Positions 1 through 7,874 of a DNA stretch of 64,000 nucleotides are shown here, in pieces (positions within the stretch are counted from its first letter, which is position 1; each line of letters opens with the position of its first letter). The notes beneath the pieces were generated by a model. That model saw only the letters and a program-made list of their open reading frames with translations. It ran no database searches and was not told the origin of the DNA. Source of the DNA: Tumebacillus amylolyticus (GTDB lineage: Bacteria; Bacillota; Bacilli; Tumebacillales; Tumebacillaceae); contig NZ_JAEQNB010000001.1 of the NCBI RefSeq assembly GCF_016722965.1, positions 1,205,344-1,269,343 on the forward strand, given 5' to 3'. The translations under genes and the position numbers were made by a program.

Positions 1-1
1 A

Positions 2-67
2 GGCGTCGGCTTTATGATTCGCAAACGCATCTTGCGTTCGATGGGCGAAATCAAACCGAAGCAGTAA
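2..67 (+). CDS. 3' end of an unidentified gene (partial)
   Basis: An open frame enters from the left edge and stops with TAA at 65-67. The visible tail is 21 residues, basic and ending in KPKQ. It is too short to name. It sits 27 bases before the response regulator start, so it may be the first gene of the same unit. Confidence 0.45.
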   Translation, partial: GVGFMIRKRILRSMGEIKPKQ

Positions 68-94
68 GACTTGTTGCCGGGTGAGGAGGGTCCG

Positions 95-817
95 ATGGAG
101 ATGGAAGAGACCAAGAAAAAAATTTACGTGGTCGACGATGACGAGAACATCCGCAAGATCGTCATGCGCTATTTGGAAGCGGAAGGCTATGAGGTGCGAG
201 GGTTCGGAGACGGGGAGTCGGCGCTGACCGCGTTTGACGAAGCCCAGCCGGACATGTTCATCCTCGACATCATGATGCCCGGCATCGACGGGCTCGAAGT
301 CTGCCGCAAACTCCGTGCGCAAAGCCAGATTCCCATCATCATGGTCTCGGCGAAGGACGACGAGATCGACCGCATCGTGGGGCTGGAACTGGGCAGCGAT
401 GATTATCTGTCCAAGCCGTTTTCACCGCGTGAACTGTTGGCGCGGGTCAAGACGGTGTTCCGCCGCTTCCATGTCGGACTCCAACAACAAGCGCAGCAGG
501 AGGTGTCGCCTCCCGCTCTTGAGCACCTGCTGTTGCGCGACCTCACCTTGTATTTGGAAGAACGTCGCGCCGTCTGCCAAGAGGTCGATGTGCCGCTGAC
601 GACCAAGGAGTACGATTTGCTTTCCTTTTTCGCCCGCCATATCAACAAAGCGTTCACGCGTGAACAGTTGTTGACGCAAGTGTGGGGCTATGATTATCTC
701 GGCGACGAGCGGGCGATTGACGATCTCGTCAAACGCCTGCGCAAGAAATTGAAAACCGCCGGTTCCGACTGTGAGATCAAGACGGTCTGGGGCTATGGCT
801 ACAAAGTGGAATCATGA
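95..817 (+). CDS. OmpR-family response regulator
   Basis: DNA-binding response regulator of about 240 residues. The receiver domain has the acidic pocket DDDE near the N-terminus, the phosphoacceptor Asp in FILDIMMP (about residue 58) and the conserved Lys in YLSKPFSP. The C-terminal half is an OmpR-type winged helix with LTTKEYDLL and VWGYGYKV. I chose ATG at 95 because AGGAGGG lies 4-5 bases upstream; an in-frame TTG at 71 has no such site. The stop overlaps the sensor kinase start (ATGA), so the two are translationally coupled. The stimulus is unknown. It is presumably phosphorylated by the kinase at 814-2220. Confidence 0.93.
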   Translation: MEMEETKKKIYVVDDDENIRKIVMRYLEAEGYEVRGFGDGESALTAFDEAQPDMFILDIMMPGIDGLEVCRKLRAQSQIPIIMVSAKDDEIDRIVGLELGSDDYLSKPFSPRELLARVKTVFRRFHVGLQQQAQQEVSPPALEHLLLRDLTLYLEERRAVCQEVDVPLTTKEYDLLSFFARHINKAFTREQLLTQVWGYDYLGDERAIDDLVKRLRKKLKTAGSDCEIKTVWGYGYKVES

Positions 818-2220
818 CGCGCCGCTCCTCGATTCGCCAGAAGCTGATCCTCTCGTATTTGTTGATCGCGCTGGTCGCTCTCAGTGTGGGCGGCGTTCTT
901 TTTTATGCGTTGGTCAAGCAGGCGATTACCGACCAAGCGTTTCATACATTGGAGTACGAAGCGAGCACGTTTTTGAACACGATCGACCTCACGTCCGGCA
1001 ACGACGACCAATCCCAATTGGCGAAAAAAGCGTCTCGCTTGCGCATCCAGTTTGCAACGCGCACGATGAGTCTCGCCGTCGTCATCGTCAACCAAAATAC
1101 AGGCCGCGTCGAAGCGACCAATGTGGAAGGGTTGCAGGTGGGGGACAACTTCCCGGTGTCGCTCTCCTCCATCGACAATGACGGGACGAACGACGACACC
1201 CTGCAAGCGGTGAAGGAAGTGGGCAACAACCAATATCTCATCCACGCGATGAACATGCCGCAAGCGCAGTACAAGGGGTTGGACGCTGTCTTTCTCACGC
1301 CGTTGGAGAATGTCCAACTGGTCACGACAGACTTGATTCAGTCGCTGGTGAAGGGCTTTCTGATCACGAGCGTTGTGGTGATTCTGCTCGGGTTGTGGCT
1401 GTCACGGTCGCTTTCCAAGCCGATTCGGATGTTGCAAGCGCAGATGAGTCGGTTGGCGAAGCGCGACTTTTCCCCGCCGCCGATTGTGCAGACGGGGGAT
1501 GAGTTGGAGGAAGTGTCGCGGACGTTTGCGTCGATGGTCGAGGAATTGAAGCGCTACGACCAAGGGCAGCGGCGCTTTTTACAGAACGCGTCTCACGAGT
1601 TGAAGACTCCGCTGATGGCGATCCAAGGGTATGCAGAAGGGATCAAGGACGGGATCTTCTCCGGCGACGAAGCGGCGTCGGGGTTGGAAGTGATCTCGCA
1701 AGAAGCGGTGCGTTTGAAAAAGCTCGTGGACGAGCTGATCTACCTGTCGAAGCTGGAGACGCTCGAAGACAGTTTCAAGCGGGAGGAAGTCGAGTTCACC
1801 GAGCTGGTGGAAGACTCTGTGACGCGCGTGAAAACGCTGGCGATGCAGAAGGGGATCGAGATCGAAGTGCGGGGTCGAGGGGAATATCTCGTCGACGTCG
1901 ACGGGGACAAAATGATGCAGACGATGATCAACCTCCTGAGCAACGGCGTCCGCCATGCGAAGTCGCACTTGGTGGTGAGCTTGCGTGCGGAGGACGGGCA
2001 TCTGCTGCTCTCCATCCGGGACGACGGCGAAGGATTCGCCAACCCGGACCAAGATCAACAGCAAATCTTCGCCCGCTTCTACAAAGGGGACAAAGGCGAC
2101 ACCGGCCTCGGTCTTGCCATCGTCAAAGCGATCGTCGACCAATCGGGCGGCACGATCACCGCTCGAAACCACGAACGAGGAGGCGCAGAGTTTATCGTGC
2201 GTCTGCCGATGAAGAAATAG
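814..2220 (+). CDS. Membrane sensor histidine kinase (HAMP/HisKA/HATPase)
   Basis: Sensor kinase of 468 residues paired with the upstream response regulator. Order: transmembrane helix at about 12-34, an extracytoplasmic sensor region to about 170, a second helix at about 178-200, HAMP, then HisKA with the phosphoacceptor His in NASHELKTP (about residue 261). The ATPase domain has the N box MINLLSNGVRHAK, the G1 box RDDGEGF and the G2 box GDTGLGLAIVKAI, so all catalytic motifs are intact. It overlaps the regulator gene by 4 bases and is followed by an intrinsic terminator. The ligand cannot be read from the sequence. Confidence 0.93.
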   Translation: MTRRSSIRQKLILSYLLIALVALSVGGVLFYALVKQAITDQAFHTLEYEASTFLNTIDLTSGNDDQSQLAKKASRLRIQFATRTMSLAVVIVNQNTGRVEATNVEGLQVGDNFPVSLSSIDNDGTNDDTLQAVKEVGNNQYLIHAMNMPQAQYKGLDAVFLTPLENVQLVTTDLIQSLVKGFLITSVVVILLGLWLSRSLSKPIRMLQAQMSRLAKRDFSPPPIVQTGDELEEVSRTFASMVEELKRYDQGQRRFLQNASHELKTPLMAIQGYAEGIKDGIFSGDEAASGLEVISQEAVRLKKLVDELIYLSKLETLEDSFKREEVEFTELVEDSVTRVKTLAMQKGIEIEVRGRGEYLVDVDGDKMMQTMINLLSNGVRHAKSHLVVSLRAEDGHLLLSIRDDGEGFANPDQDQQQIFARFYKGDKGDTGLGLAIVKAIVDQSGGTITARNHERGGAEFIVRLPMKK

Positions 2221-2260
2221 AAAAAACCGCCGGCTCTCGAGGAGAGCGGCGGTTTTTTTG
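2221..2260. terminator. Bidirectional intrinsic terminator
   Basis: GC-rich inverted repeat (CCGCCGGCTCTC paired with GAGAGCGGCGG) with an A-run on the left and a T-run on the right. It lies between the convergent kinase and symporter genes and can serve both. Confidence 0.9.
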
Positions 2261-2267
2261 TACCTCA

Positions 2268-3545
2268 TTACGCCGAGATCGGCGGTTGGTTGTTGGGGTT
2301 GTTGATCGCTTGTTGGTGGACGTCTTCGTCGAATTCACGTTCCACTTTGGCGATGACGACGGTGGCGACGGAGTTGCCGATGAGGTTCGTGATGGCGCGC
2401 GCTTCCGACATGAAGCGGTCCACGCCGATCAGCAGGGCGATGCCTTCCATCGGGATCATGTTGCTTGGCAGGGCGGCAATCGTGGCAGCCAATGTAATCA
2501 GACCGGAGCCTGTGACACCGGCGGCGCCCTTGGAGGTCAGCATGAGAATCCCGACCAACGTCAAGATGTTCACGAAGGACAGGTGAACGCCCATCGCTTG
2601 GCAGATGAACATCGCCGCCATCGACAGGTAGATCGACGTGCCGTCCAAGTTGAACGAATATCCGGTCGGGACGACGAGGCCGACAACCGGCTTCGAGCAG
2701 CCGAAGCGCTCGAGTTTTTCCATCACGCGCGGCAGAGCCGACTCCGAGGAGGACGTCCCCAGTACGAGCAGAATTTCTTCCTTGATGAACTTGATCAGTT
2801 TGAACACGCTGAAGCCGAAGAAGCGAGCGACCAAGCCCAGAACGACCACGATGAACAGGAACATGGTGATGTACACGGAGCCCATCAACTGGCCGAGCGA
2901 CCAGAGAGATTTCAAACCGAACTTACCAATTGTATAAGACATCGCGCCAAACGCTGCCACCGGCGCGAACTTCATCACATACGAAACGACTTTGAAAAAG
3001 AGTTCGTTCATGCGTTCGAAGAATTCTGTCACCGGCTTCGCTTTGGCACCCATCGACGCCATCGCGAGACCGAACAGCACGGAGAAGAACAAGATCGGCA
3101 ACAGATCGCCTTTCGCCATCGCGCCGACGACGTTGTCAGGAACCAGCGACATGAGGAAGTCCACGAAGCCGTGGTTTGCTTCCGCCCCTTGCTTCGCGTA
3201 GGAAGCGATGTCTGCCGCTTTCAGCTTCGAAGTGTCAAAGCCCTTGCCCGGCTGGATCAGTTCGACGACGGCGATGCCGATCGCCAGGGCAAACGTCGTG
3301 CAGATTTCGAAGTACAGCAACGCTTTGCCGCCGATGCGGCCGATTTTTTTCATGTCGCCCATATTCGCGAACCCGATGACGATGGTGAAGAAGACAATCG
3401 GCGCGATGACCATCTTGATCATCTTGATGAACATGTCGCCGAGCCATTTCAACTGTTGCGCGTGCGCCGGATCGAGAACGCCGAATACCGCACCCAGTAC
3501 GATTGCGATCAAGACCCACACGGTGAGGTTCTTGAAGATTCTCAT
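2268..3545 (-). CDS. dctA: Dicarboxylate/amino acid:cation symporter (DctA/GltP family)
   Basis: Integral membrane symporter of 425 residues, the usual length for the DAACS family, importing C4-dicarboxylates or acidic amino acids with H+ or Na+. Family landmarks are IKMVIAPIVFFTIV, GGKALLYFEI, the serine-rich hairpin LGTSSSESALPRVMEKL and the substrate-binding NLDGTSIYLSMAAMF. The DctA assignment rests on overall pattern; a glutamate or aspartate transporter is the alternative. The start at 3545 has AAGGGGGAG just upstream. It is a single-gene unit with its own promoter and a cre-like box, which suggests catabolite repression. Confidence 0.88.
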   Translation of the reverse strand: MRIFKNLTVWVLIAIVLGAVFGVLDPAHAQQLKWLGDMFIKMIKMVIAPIVFFTIVIGFANMGDMKKIGRIGGKALLYFEICTTFALAIGIAVVELIQPGKGFDTSKLKAADIASYAKQGAEANHGFVDFLMSLVPDNVVGAMAKGDLLPILFFSVLFGLAMASMGAKAKPVTEFFERMNELFFKVVSYVMKFAPVAAFGAMSYTIGKFGLKSLWSLGQLMGSVYITMFLFIVVVLGLVARFFGFSVFKLIKFIKEEILLVLGTSSSESALPRVMEKLERFGCSKPVVGLVVPTGYSFNLDGTSIYLSMAAMFICQAMGVHLSFVNILTLVGILMLTSKGAAGVTGSGLITLAATIAALPSNMIPMEGIALLIGVDRFMSEARAITNLIGNSVATVVIAKVEREFDEDVHQQAINNPNNQPPISA

Positions 3546-3563
3546 GATGACTCCCCCTTTTTA

Positions 3564-3577
3564 TGAAAACGTTTACC
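3564..3577 (-). promoter_or_regulatory. cre-like CcpA site upstream of dctA
   Basis: TGAAAACGTTTACC matches the Gram-positive cre consensus TGWAANCGNTNWCA at 13 of 14 positions. It lies between the predicted promoter and the dctA start, a position that fits roadblock-type repression. CcpA binding is inferred. Confidence 0.6.
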
Positions 3578-3590
3578 TAGATGTATCATA

Positions 3591-3619
3591 AGTATACTAT
3601 ATAGACACATAATTGTCAT
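3591..3619 (-). promoter_or_regulatory. Sigma-A type promoter for dctA
   Basis: On the minus strand, ATGACA (3614-3619) and TATACT (3591-3596) are separated by 17 bases, close to the sigma-A consensus and correctly oriented for the symporter. Confidence 0.65.
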
Positions 3620-3625
3620 GATCAT

Positions 3626-3655
3626 AAAAAAAGACCCACAGAGACACGTGGGTCA
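3626..3655 (-). terminator. Intrinsic terminator of the 75-residue gene
   Basis: On the minus strand, GACCCACG pairs with TGTGGGTC and is followed by a T-run. It begins at the stop codon of the small gene at 3653-3880. Confidence 0.85.
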
Positions 3656-3880
3656 GTCATAATGTATGGTAGTACCATGTCCGTCGTAATCTCCGCCGTA
3701 ATGAGGCAGTCCGCCGCGGTTGTCCATTTCCTCCAAGACCTTGTTGAGAATTTCTTGGCCTTGGTCGTTGAGGCAGCCCTGCATCTGGGTCATCACGTCG
3801 CGGTGGTAGGCAAGTTCTTCGATCGTCCACTTGCCGTACGGCTGATTTTGCAACTGTTGAAGCGTGCGACCTACATACAT
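3653..3880 (-). CDS. Small cytosolic protein of unknown function
   Basis: A 75-residue protein with no signal peptide or membrane segment. It has a mostly helical, Gln-rich core and a Gly/His-rich tail ending in GGDYDGHGTTIHYD. A perfect AGGAGGTGA lies 6 bases before the ATG and a strong terminator follows the stop, so it looks like a real single-gene unit. It is divergent from the HesB-like gene. I do not recognise the family. Confidence 0.7.
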   Translation of the reverse strand: MYVGRTLQQLQNQPYGKWTIEELAYHRDVMTQMQGCLNDQGQEILNKVLEEMDNRGGLPHYGGDYDGHGTTIHYD

Positions 3881-3959
3881 CGCCGTTCACCTCCTGTCGG
3901 TTAGGTTGTGCTGTCAGGAGACACCCTATCCCTTGAAGTGAGAGGAGGCTCTGCATCTC

Positions 3960-4277
3960 ATGAGCACTGTGACCGTAACCGACCGTGCCAAGCAAGAATT
4001 GCTCTCGTGGCGCGACGAGGAGACCGGGCGCGTCTGCGTCCGTTTTTTCATTGAAATGGAAGGCGGCTGAAGCGCGACATTTCAGTATGACTTGGCTCTG
4101 GATGAGCCGAGAGAGGGAGATCAAGTGTTTGAACAGGAGGACGGAGTGACCGTCGTCGTGGATCGAGCCACTTATTTTTATGTAGATGAACCTCTGCGCA
4201 TCGATTTTGACGAGGCAGAGCGCGTCTACCGCATTCGTGCGAACAGCCACGTAATTCCGGACAAGATCCGGCTCTGA
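3960..4277 (+). CDS. HesB/IscA-like protein with in-frame TGA (probable selenoprotein)
   Basis: Read through one in-frame TGA (4068-4070), this frame encodes 105 residues of the HesB-like family related to A-type iron-sulfur carriers. The TGA is codon 37 in the context GG-U-S, where relatives carry the conserved Cys or, in the known HesB-like selenoprotein subfamily, selenocysteine. Downstream sequence keeps the subfamily hallmark LALDEP and continues to a normal TGA at 4275-4277 before a terminator. A hairpin 22-40 bases after the TGA fits a bacterial SECIS. AGAGGAGG precedes the ATG by 11 bases. The alternative is a pseudogene with a stop mutation, but conservation on both sides argues against it. 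No sel genes are visible here. Confidence 0.72.
4092..4110 (+). promoter_or_regulatory. SECIS-like hairpin
   Basis: GGCTC-TGGAT-GAGCC forms a 5-bp stem, extendable by a G-U and a T-A pair. The apical loop contains GG about 30 bases after the TGA, within the spacing known for bacterial SECIS elements. The fold was judged by eye. Confidence 0.55.
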
Positions 4278-4283
4278 AAAAAA

Positions 4284-4319
4284 GAAAACCGTCGGCCGCG
4301 AGGGCCTGACGGTTTTTTT
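4284..4319. terminator. Bidirectional intrinsic terminator
   Basis: AAAACCGTC-GGCC pairs with GGCC-TGACGGTTTT, flanked by A- and T-runs. It separates the convergent HesB-like gene and fabI. Confidence 0.88.
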
Positions 4320-4327
4320 CCATTTCA

Positions 4328-5098
4328 TTAGCCCATGATGTGGTAGCCAGCATCGACGTGAATGATCTCGCCGGTGATGCCGGAAGAGAGGTCGGATGCG
4401 AGGAACAGGGCTGTTTTGGCTACTTCTTCTTGGGTGATGTTGCGCTTGAGCGGCGATTTCTCCGCCACTTGCGGGAGAATCGAGGTGAAGTTTTTCACAC
4501 CGCGCGCTGCCAGCGTGTTGATCGGGCCGGCGGAGATGGCGTTGACGCGGATGTTTTGTGCGCCGAGATCGGCTGCCAGGTAGCGGACGCTTTGGTCCAA
4601 CGCTGCTTTGGCAACGCCCATGACGTTGTAGTTGCCGACGACGCGCTCGCCGCCGAGGTAGGTCATGGTGATGATCGTGCCGCCGTCGGGCATCATGTCT
4701 TTGGCATAACGGGAGCAAGCGACCAACGAGAACGCCGAGATGTCTTGCGCGAGCAGATAGCCTTCGCGGGACGTGTCGACGAAGTTGCCTTCGAGTTCTT
4801 CGGTTTTTGCAAATGCGAGGGAATGAACGAGGCCGTCCATCGTGCCCCATTGTTCCTTGAGCAGGGCAAAGGCGCCTGCGACTTCGTCGTCACGGGTCAC
4901 GTCGACCTGAACCATCGTAGAACCCGGCATCGTTGCTTCGACAAGCTTCGTAACGCGGGATTCCAAACGGTCGCCTTGGTAGCTGAACGCAAGGGTTGCG
5001 CCCGATTCGTGCAGTTGCTTGGCAATCGCCCAAGCGATCGAGCGGTCGTTGGCCACGCCCATGATGAGGAACTTCTTACCGGCTAACAATTGATTCAT
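4328..5098 (-). CDS. fabI: Enoyl-[ACP] reductase FabI
   Basis: Catalyses the last reduction of each fatty-acid elongation cycle, using NAD(P)H. About 256 residues, the normal FabI length. The N-terminal nucleotide-binding sequence GVANDRSIAWAIAKQL is characteristic of FabI rather than other SDRs, as is the active-site stretch ERVVGNYNVMGVAKAAL with Tyr and Lys. I prefer ATG at 5098 over the upstream TTG because AAGGAGA lies 7 bases before it. A FapR-like site overlaps the promoter region. A second enoyl reductase (fabL) is encoded at 12712. Confidence 0.95.
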   Translation of the reverse strand: MNQLLAGKKFLIMGVANDRSIAWAIAKQLHESGATLAFSYQGDRLESRVTKLVEATMPGSTMVQVDVTRDDEVAGAFALLKEQWGTMDGLVHSLAFAKTEELEGNFVDTSREGYLLAQDISAFSLVACSRYAKDMMPDGGTIITMTYLGGERVVGNYNVMGVAKAALDQSVRYLAADLGAQNIRVNAISAGPINTLAARGVKNFTSILPQVAEKSPLKRNITQEEVAKTALFLASDLSSGITGEIIHVDAGYHIMG

Positions 5099-5123
5099 AG
5101 TCAATCTCCTTTTTGCGCATGAG

Positions 5124-5140
5124 TTAGTACCTAGTCTTAT
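5124..5140 (-). promoter_or_regulatory. FapR-like operator upstream of fabI
   Basis: TTAGTACCTAGTCTTAT (plus-strand reading) agrees at about 14 of 17 positions with the Bacillus FapR consensus as I recall it (TTAGTACCTRRTACTAA). A plausible promoter for fabI (TTGCCG, 17 bases, CATTAT on the minus strand) lies just upstream. FapR is the malonyl-CoA-sensing repressor of lipid synthesis. Confidence 0.6.
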
Positions 5141-5262
5141 AATGTCCGATTTTCAAGTATACGGCAAGTCCCACAAAAAAAGGACAAGAAGTTGTGCAAC
5201 CTCAGGCAACTTGATTCGTATAGCTTAGTAGCAGAACCTATGAAGTGAGGAGCGATACTACG

Positions 5263-5784
5263 ATGAGCGTTTTTGATCGTATCAAGAATATCTGGAAAGC
5301 CAACAACAACGAGGGCACGCAAGTGGTGCAACGCACGCTCACCAACCTGCGCGTCGGGGACATCGTTTCGTATGATTTGGAGGATTATAAAGTCGAAGGC
5401 ATCACCACCTACCGCAGCGGAGGTCAGGTCAAGTACGGCTATTTGCTCTCCGGCCCGAAAAACGGCTACCTCATGGTCGAGCCGAAGGAATCGGTTCGCG
5501 CGTACTTGTACGAAACGCTGGATGCCCGCTTGGAGAATCCGGAAGAGATCAACCACGAGATGATCTACGACGATGTGTCGTACTTCGAAGCGGTTCGCGG
5601 CGAAGCGACCGTCAACGTGCAAGGCCGCAGTGCGTTCAACCATTATGATGTCGTCTACTGGTGGATGCATCTGTCCGACGACGGCAAAGCGATGCTGTTT
5701 GAATGGCAAAGCGGCGAGATCATCATCCGCGTGGGCGGCAAGGTCAAACCGAGCGAAGTCATGATTCTCCCGGGCAGCGAATAA
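5263..5784 (+). CDS. DUF4178 domain protein
   Basis: A cytosolic protein of 173 residues carrying a DUF4178-type domain: VGDIVSYDLEDYKVEGI near the N-terminus, then a beta-rich body with WQSGEIIIRVGGKV near the end. The role is unknown. The ATG at 5263 is preceded by GTGAGGAG. It begins a same-strand cluster with two DUF4247 lipoproteins and a YidC-like insertase (5263-7871, gaps 0-35 bases), so it probably acts at the envelope with them. The DUF4178/DUF4247 neighbourhood recurs in Bacillales as I remember it. Confidence 0.8.
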   Translation: MSVFDRIKNIWKANNNEGTQVVQRTLTNLRVGDIVSYDLEDYKVEGITTYRSGGQVKYGYLLSGPKNGYLMVEPKESVRAYLYETLDARLENPEEINHEMIYDDVSYFEAVRGEATVNVQGRSAFNHYDVVYWWMHLSDDGKAMLFEWQSGEIIIRVGGKVKPSEVMILPGSE

Positions 5785-5805
5785 TCCTGAAAGGGGTTTT
5801 TGCGC

Positions 5806-6390
5806 ATGTCGAAGCTGACGAAAACGATCGCACTCACTTTGGCACTCACCGTTTTTCTAGTCGGCTGTGGAATGGAGAATTCAGCCCAGTTCATCAAGGA
5901 CCAATACTCGCTGGAGGACGTCAAAGGCTCCGGCGACACGCAGCAAAAAGTCTACCGGGCACCAGGTCAGGCCGTGCCCGACGTCGCGAAAAAGATCGCG
6001 GCTGAGCAGAAACCGGACGAGATGTCGGCAGAAAGCAAGGAGCGGATGTTCCTCGTCTACCCGAACTATCTCATCCACGTCCAGCAAGACCCGCAGAAAA
6101 CGGAAGACACGCTCGTGGAAGTGGACACAAAGCAATTCGTCCGCCAGAACTACGACCCGAGCTTCCTCAACGGGTTTCTCGCGGCGTCGCTCTTGAGCAA
6201 CATCTTCGGCAGCGGATGGCGCAGTTATCCACGCGGCGGGTACACGGGAGTCGGTTATGACCGCTACTACCGCGGGGGAACGGGAGGAGGCACTTACACG
6301 CCGCCAAGCACGACGCCGTCCCGCACGACCCCGTCTGTGAAACCGCCGAAGAGCAGCAGCGGCAAGGGCCGAGTGATTCGCAAGCGCTGA
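5806..6390 (+). CDS. DUF4247 lipoprotein (copy 1)
   Basis: A 194-residue lipoprotein. The signal peptide ends in lipobox LVGC near residue 21. The body carries the DUF4247 pattern: ...KVYRAPGQAVPDVAKKIA, KPDEMS, MFLVYPNYLIHVQQD, EVDTKQFVRQNYDPSFL. A Gly/Tyr-rich region and a Pro/Thr/Ser-rich basic tail follow. The ATG at 5806 has AAAGGGG upstream; an in-frame TTG 6 bases earlier is less likely. It is clearly paralogous to the protein at 7167-7871, with a YidC-like gene between them. Confidence 0.82.
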   Translation: MSKLTKTIALTLALTVFLVGCGMENSAQFIKDQYSLEDVKGSGDTQQKVYRAPGQAVPDVAKKIAAEQKPDEMSAESKERMFLVYPNYLIHVQQDPQKTEDTLVEVDTKQFVRQNYDPSFLNGFLAASLLSNIFGSGWRSYPRGGYTGVGYDRYYRGGTGGGTYTPPSTTPSRTTPSVKPPKSSSGKGRVIRKR

Positions 6391-6425
6391 TTGCAGATCA
6401 ACGGCATCAAGGAAAGTAGGGACAT

Positions 6426-7166
6426 GTGGAGATGAGCAACTGGGGACCTATTTTATTTCTCGCAGATTTGTTGCGGCCGGTGTTGAGCGGAATCGAGAAT
6501 CTGGTACACGATTGGGGCTTGGCTGTGATCTTGCTGACTCTGATCGTCCGGGTGTGCCTGTTCCCGTTGACCGTTCGACAAGCGCGGTTCGGGTACCGCA
6601 ACCGAGCTTTTTCCAAAGCGTACCGCGAAGTGAAGCAGAAGCACAAGGACGACCCTGACAAGCTCAAGGAAGCGGCCATGCAACTCACGTCCGAGCACAA
6701 GTTCAATCCGTTCTCGATGCTTGGGACGATGGTGGTGCAGATGCCGATCTTTGCCGCGGTCTATGCGGTTTTCTATCATTTTGGAAGCGACATCACCACT
6801 GTGCTGCTGCCGTGGTCGCATGCGTTGAACCAAGCGGACGCTTCGCACATCTTGCCGTTTCTCGTAGGCGGGTTGAGCGCGGTCGGGGCTTTGGTTCCGA
6901 TCGTGGCGCCTGATGAGATGGGGCAAGTGGGGCAGATGTCGAAGTTTTTGCCGATCCTCATGGTGTTTCCGATGATGGTGTTCTTCCTCTGGAAAGCACC
7001 GGTTGCCATCGGGCTGTACATGGCCACGTCGTCGCTGTGGGGGATCGTGGAACGCAAGTTTTTACGCACGGATTATGCTGTCCATAAGTTTCGTTTACAT
7101 ACAGGTCTTGCCAAACCTGTAGGCGGCATGGGAGAATTGAGGAGAGTAGAAACGGGGGAAGTGTAA
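6426..7166 (+). CDS. YidC/Oxa1-family membrane insertase-like protein
   Basis: About 246 residues with the YidC/Oxa1 fold: periplasm-facing N-terminus, transmembrane segment with LAVILLTLIVRVCLFPLTVRQ, a charged cytoplasmic hairpin (KQKHKDDPDKLKEAAMQL), then four more hydrophobic stretches including MLGTMVVQMPIFAAVYAVFY. The Arg in the hydrophilic groove (LIVR) is present. It lacks the Lys-rich tail and lipobox of housekeeping SpoIIIJ/YqjG, so it may be a specialised paralogue. It lies between two DUF4247 lipoprotein genes. The start is GTG 6426 or ATG 6432; ribosome-site evidence is weak for both. Confidence 0.82.
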   Translation: MEMSNWGPILFLADLLRPVLSGIENLVHDWGLAVILLTLIVRVCLFPLTVRQARFGYRNRAFSKAYREVKQKHKDDPDKLKEAAMQLTSEHKFNPFSMLGTMVVQMPIFAAVYAVFYHFGSDITTVLLPWSHALNQADASHILPFLVGGLSAVGALVPIVAPDEMGQVGQMSKFLPILMVFPMMVFFLWKAPVAIGLYMATSSLWGIVERKFLRTDYAVHKFRLHTGLAKPVGGMGELRRVETGEV

Positions 7167-7871
7167 GTGAAAATGATGTCCAAAGCAATGGCCCTCCTGC
7201 TCGCTTGCTCAGTCGTTTTGGCTGGGTGCGGCGGTGGCAGCAGCAGTACCAGTGCCAGCATGAACGCGCAAGATTACATCAAGAACAAATACAGCCTGGA
7301 GAGCGCGGACGGCTCCGGTTCCAACATGCAGAAAGTCTATCGCGCAACGGGCCAGAGTGTGCCGGATGTCGCGCAGAAGATCGCCGATCAACAAAAGCCG
7401 GATGAAATGTCGAAATCGGATGACGATGACATGTTCCTCGTCTACAACAACGACATCGTCCACGTCCAGCAAGACGGTGAGAAGCAATCCGACACGCTGA
7501 TTGAAGTGGACTCCAAGCAATACGTGCAACAGCATTATGACCCGAACTACCTGTCGCCGTTCCTGACCGGGATGTTGATCGGGAACATGTTCGGCAGCAA
7601 CTGGGGTTCGAAGTCGTATCCGTCCTATCATGGGTACGGGGAATACAAGTATTCTTCGAAGTATCCGGGCAAGTCGTACCCGCACAAGAGTTCGTCGTAT
7701 AATTACGGTTCCTCGTCGGGCAGCTCTTCGTCTTCCTCGAAGTCGGGGTCAAGCTCTTCGTCGGGGTCGTCCTCTTCTTCGAAGTCCGGGTCGTCCTCCT
7801 CGTCCAAGAGCAGCGTAACACCGCCGAAGTCCTCTTCCGGCACGGGGAAAGTCATCACCAAGAAGAAATAA
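7167..7871 (+). CDS. DUF4247 lipoprotein (copy 2) with Ser-rich tail
   Basis: A 234-residue lipoprotein with lipobox VLAGC near residue 20. The central region is closely similar to copy 1 (KVYRATGQSVPDVAQKIA, MFLVYNNDIVHVQQD, EVDSKQYVQQHYDPNYL). It differs in a long Ser/Lys/Gly tail (about residues 165-225), encoded by near-repeating TCG/TCC codons, before a shared end PPKSSSGxGKVI. GTG at 7167 directly follows the YidC-like stop, with GGGGGAAG upstream. The tail may span the cell wall. Copies 1 and 2 are a duplication. Confidence 0.82.
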   Translation: MKMMSKAMALLLACSVVLAGCGGGSSSTSASMNAQDYIKNKYSLESADGSGSNMQKVYRATGQSVPDVAQKIADQQKPDEMSKSDDDDMFLVYNNDIVHVQQDGEKQSDTLIEVDSKQYVQQHYDPNYLSPFLTGMLIGNMFGSNWGSKSYPSYHGYGEYKYSSKYPGKSYPHKSSSYNYGSSSGSSSSSSKSGSSSSSGSSSSSKSGSSSSSKSSVTPPKSSSGTGKVITKKK

Positions 7872-7874
7872 CGA

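Noticed and set aside
4068-4070. In-frame TGA in the HesB-like gene as a pseudogene mutation
   Set aside because: Family-specific sequence is preserved on both sides and a SECIS-like hairpin follows, so a selenocysteine codon is more likely; kept as the stated alternative.
3657-4850. A 397-codon minus-strand frame crossing the HesB-like gene, a terminator and fabI
   Set aside because: Runs through a strong terminator and out of frame with fabI; not coding.
7705-7815. Near-repetitive TCG/TCC run as a non-coding tandem repeat
   Set aside because: It is in frame and encodes the Ser-rich tail of the second DUF4247 lipoprotein, which ends with a conserved C-terminus.
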